A DNA stretch of 6,310 bases from Candidatus Woesearchaeota archaeon (lineage in GTDB: Archaea > Nanobdellota > Nanobdellia > Woesearchaeales > WJKL01): contig JAHWIT010000183.1 in the NCBI GenBank assembly GCA_019322455.1, forward strand, positions 1 to 6,310, in the 5' to 3' direction. Below are positions 4,543-6,310 of the stretch, piece by piece; the stretch's first letter is position 1; every line of letters begins with the position of its first letter. The translations under genes were made by a program, and so were the position numbers. The notes beneath the pieces are model-generated. The model was not told the origin of the DNA. It made no database searches and was given only the letters and a program-made list of their open reading frames with translations.

Positions 4543-5127
4543 TTATTGTTCAGATTCAACAAGAGCAACCAAAGAATCTAATGGATCTGGTTTACCTTTA
4601 AATTTTCTTTCTAATTCTTCTTGTCTTTGGTTTAATTCCCTTTTAACTACATCGCTTTTCTTTCTAGATTCTTCTTCCTTTTCAGTAACATATTTATCAA
4701 GACCTCTTATATATCTTTGAACAAGAGATATCTTCGTCAGTTCCTCATATATTTTATCCCATATTTTCTTGGCTTTTTTTAATCTTCCTGAAGAACTGCC
4801 CAATATCTCGTCATTTGCAGCTTCCCATGCCCTTGCAGCTCTTTCTTCTGGTGTTTTTTCAGAATCTGGTTTAAAATCAGGTATACTAATATTTCCTATT
4901 TTATCATTTTCACAATAGATTCGACAATCAATATTGGTACTTAGGAACCTAATGATCATAGATTCTTCTCTTCCCTTACACCCTTTAATTTTATGAGGCC
5001 GAATACTATACTGAACATCAACTTTTTCTAAACCAACCTGTAAATCTTTGATTTCAATTTTTCCAGAATAATCTTCATAATATGCAGTAATATTTCCTTC
5101 TGTAACTTTTCTTTCGATATCTACCAT
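4543..5127 (-). CDS. Hypothetical protein with charged helical C-terminal tail, 194 residues
   Basis: I do not recognise this protein. The frame can be extended to a TTG at 5148, but the ATG at 5127 is preferred because TTTATAAT is centred about 25 bases before it, as at neighbouring leaderless genes. The TTG would lie inside that promoter. The first 85 residues look like a beta-rich domain (GNITAYYEDYSGKIEIKDLQ, VDVQYSIRPHKI, SMIIRFLST, DCRIYCEND, KIGNISIPDF), with cysteines C50, C68 and C72. After a polar linker (PDSEKTPEERAARAWEAA) comes a long charged helical region, about residues 114-178, with VTEKEEESRKKSD and NQRQEELERKF suggesting a coiled coil. No signal peptide or membrane segment is present. 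The layout of a small beta domain plus helical tail suggests an oligomer or adaptor, but that is speculative. Confidence 0.75.
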   Translation of the reverse strand: MVDIERKVTEGNITAYYEDYSGKIEIKDLQVGLEKVDVQYSIRPHKIKGCKGREESMIIRFLSTNIDCRIYCENDKIGNISIPDFKPDSEKTPEERAARAWEAANDEILGSSSGRLKKAKKIWDKIYEELTKISLVQRYIRGLDKYVTEKEEESRKKSDVVKRELNQRQEELERKFKGKPDPLDSLVALVESEQ

Positions 5128-5147
5128 ATGATTATAAAAGTATAACA

Positions 5148-5160
5148 ATTATAAAAAGTT
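5148..5160 (-). promoter_or_regulatory. TATA-box promoter of the 194-residue gene
   Basis: On the minus strand this is AACTTTTTATAAT, with the TATA core centred about 25 bases before ATG 5127. It supports a leaderless start at 5127 and argues against the upstream TTG. A similar ACTTTTATAATC at 5129-5140 is too close to the start to be used. Confidence 0.55.
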
Positions 5161-5175
5161 TTTTAATTTTTCTAC

Positions 5176-5195
5176 GAGACTTTCTAAAATGAAAC
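5176..5195 (+). repeat. 20-base near-repeat, copy B
   Basis: It matches 4500-4519 at 17 of 20 positions. On the minus strand it covers the last three codons and the TAG stop of the methyltransferase gene (Val-Ser-Phe-stop). Confidence 0.4.
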
Positions 5196-6310
5196 AGGAA
5201 CTTCAATCCCCAACTCTCTATAATACTCAGCCAATTTAGGAGTAACCTCTTCAGGAGTCTTTAACTTCTTCCTATCTAAAAAATCTGACATAAGATATAT
5301 TCCAATATGTGTAGAACCATCATGTCTGTTAGAAAATATTTGATTGTGTTTAAACCTATCAAAAATATTCAAAATCAATCTAAAAAATTCTTTCTTACTA
5401 ACCTCTTTTTTATCTTCTTCAGGTAAAAAACCATATTCCTGGCCAATACAATCAAATAAATATGCTTGAGTATCAGCACTTAAAGTAAACATAAGAATAT
5501 ACATATCATCTTGTAATCCAGCACAATCCTTAAATCCAATTTGATCAGGATCAATTATACAAAAATCATTAATTCTCTGCTTAGGTATAGGAATTGGCCT
5601 AGCATCATCATCTTGTGTAACTAATGCACTATTCTTACTCATTATTGATAATCTAGAAAGAGGATGTGTTAAAACACAATCCAAAGCTAATATAGAATAA
5701 TATACCTCCCTCAACCCAGGACTTAAAAAAGCAACATCCTCTTCAAAATGATTCTCAATCATTGGTCTGAATTTTTCAACAAACTCTCCCAAAGTAAATT
5801 TTTCACATTTAATTTCACTTACATCTTTTCTCTCATAACTGCCAGGCTTTTCCAGCCATATTGCTTTATCTACTAAACCTAAATATCTTCTATTACTTCT
5901 AGAATAAACAGCTTTTTTAAACCTTCTCCGCATCTCAGAACTAAGCTTAGTAAAATCTGTTCTTAACATAAAAGAAAACAAAGCCTTTAATGAAGGCTTC
6001 CAAGTTCCAATTCCCTTAAGATGTTTTTCAAAATCTATTTTATCACTTACATCAATTCTGGAATGAATTAAACTTGATTCATAAGGAATTTTCATTGAAT
6101 CCAAAACAGATTCTAAATCCTCTGCTGTTTTAGGAGAAGCAGAATACAATTCAGGAAAAAATTCTCTTCTTAATTTAATCAATGAACTATCCTCAGAACC
6201 CAATACAATACAAGCAGCTCCTCCTGGAATTAATGAATCATAAACTCTTCTTAATGTATTTTCCCATTCAGGCAAATAATAAAATGAATGTGAACTCAAA
6301 ACAAAATCAA
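5184..6310 (-). CDS. Class I SAM-dependent methyltransferase with long C-terminal extension, C-terminal ~375 residues (5' truncated by window)
   Basis: The frame stays open to the right edge. The codons just upstream of a TTG at 6299 read Asp-Phe-Val, so DFVLSSHSFYYLPEW continues the domain and that TTG is not the start. This pattern, followed by LRRVYDSLIPGGAACIVLGS, is the motif II and post-II region of Rossmann-fold SAM methyltransferases (acidic residue, LSSHSFYYL, PGG turn). The SAM-binding glycine motif I lies beyond the window. Numbering from the TTG, residues up to about 150 resemble the usual end of such enzymes (MLRTDF, then KAIWLEK). A further segment of about 215 residues (about 155-371) with LALDCVLTHPLSRLSIMSKN and DDDARPIPIPKQRINDFCII matches nothing I recognise. 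The methyl acceptor is unknown; the extension may choose it. The end of the gene is 56 bases before ATG 5127, which has its own promoter. Confidence 0.8.
   Translation of the reverse strand, partial: DFVLSSHSFYYLPEWENTLRRVYDSLIPGGAACIVLGSEDSSLIKLRREFFPELYSASPKTAEDLESVLDSMKIPYESSLIHSRIDVSDKIDFEKHLKGIGTWKPSLKALFSFMLRTDFTKLSSEMRRRFKKAVYSRSNRRYLGLVDKAIWLEKPGSYERKDVSEIKCEKFTLGEFVEKFRPMIENHFEEDVAFLSPGLREVYYSILALDCVLTHPLSRLSIMSKNSALVTQDDDARPIPIPKQRINDFCIIDPDQIGFKDCAGLQDDMYILMFTLSADTQAYLFDCIGQEYGFLPEEDKKEVSKKEFFRLILNIFDRFKHNQIFSNRHDGSTHIGIYLMSDFLDRKKLKTPEEVTPKLAEYYRELGIEVPVSF

Noticed and set aside
5128..5148. Extension of the 194-residue protein to a TTG start at 5148
   Set aside because: The extra seven codons lie between or within TATA-like sequences, and the ATG at 5127 has a box at the spacing seen for the neighbouring genes.
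6297..6299. TTG as the start of the methyltransferase
   Set aside because: The frame is open upstream to the window edge with Asp-Phe-Val, the expected motif residues, and a start here would remove the SAM-binding half.

Overview
The window is AT-rich and reads as archaeal DNA. The genes are short, and most have a TATA-like box about 25-30 bases before the start codon with no Shine-Dalgarno sequence, as expected of leaderless archaeal mRNAs. The regulators (a TrmB-like protein and a tandem Lrp/AsnC protein) are typical of archaea. A small-genome DPANN-type lineage such as Woesearchaeota or Pacearchaeota is a guess from style, not proven. I saw no tRNA, rRNA, CRISPR array, transposase or phage hallmark gene.

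Layout. Bases 2-268 hold the 3' end of a TrmB-like regulator (+). It converges on a 132-residue unknown protein (364-762, -). Next is a 322-residue regulator made of two Lrp/AsnC units (856-1824, -), transcribed divergently from a 296-residue tryptophan-rich orphan (1936-2826, +). A MazG-like nucleotide pyrophosphohydrolase (2915-3235, +) and a four-cysteine unknown protein (3298-3945, +) follow. On the minus strand come a soluble protein with two HxxxCxxC zinc-finger motifs resembling anti-sigma factors (3978-4451), a 194-residue unknown protein with a charged helical tail (4543-5127), and the C-terminal part of a SAM-dependent methyltransferase fused to an unrecognised domain of about 215 residues (5184 to the window end).

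Most genes seem to have their own promoter, so this is a run of single-gene units rather than an operon. The only likely co-transcribed pair is the MazG-like gene and the four-cysteine gene. I see no coherent multi-gene system. The most distinctive signal is non-coding: four copies of a short conserved element (consensus about GGATAACAGCCCCCGATGACTTAG), each within about 20 bases of the 3' end of a gene and all in the same orientation on the + strand. A perfect 7-7-7 inverted repeat lies over the TATA box of the Lrp-like gene and suggests autoregulation.
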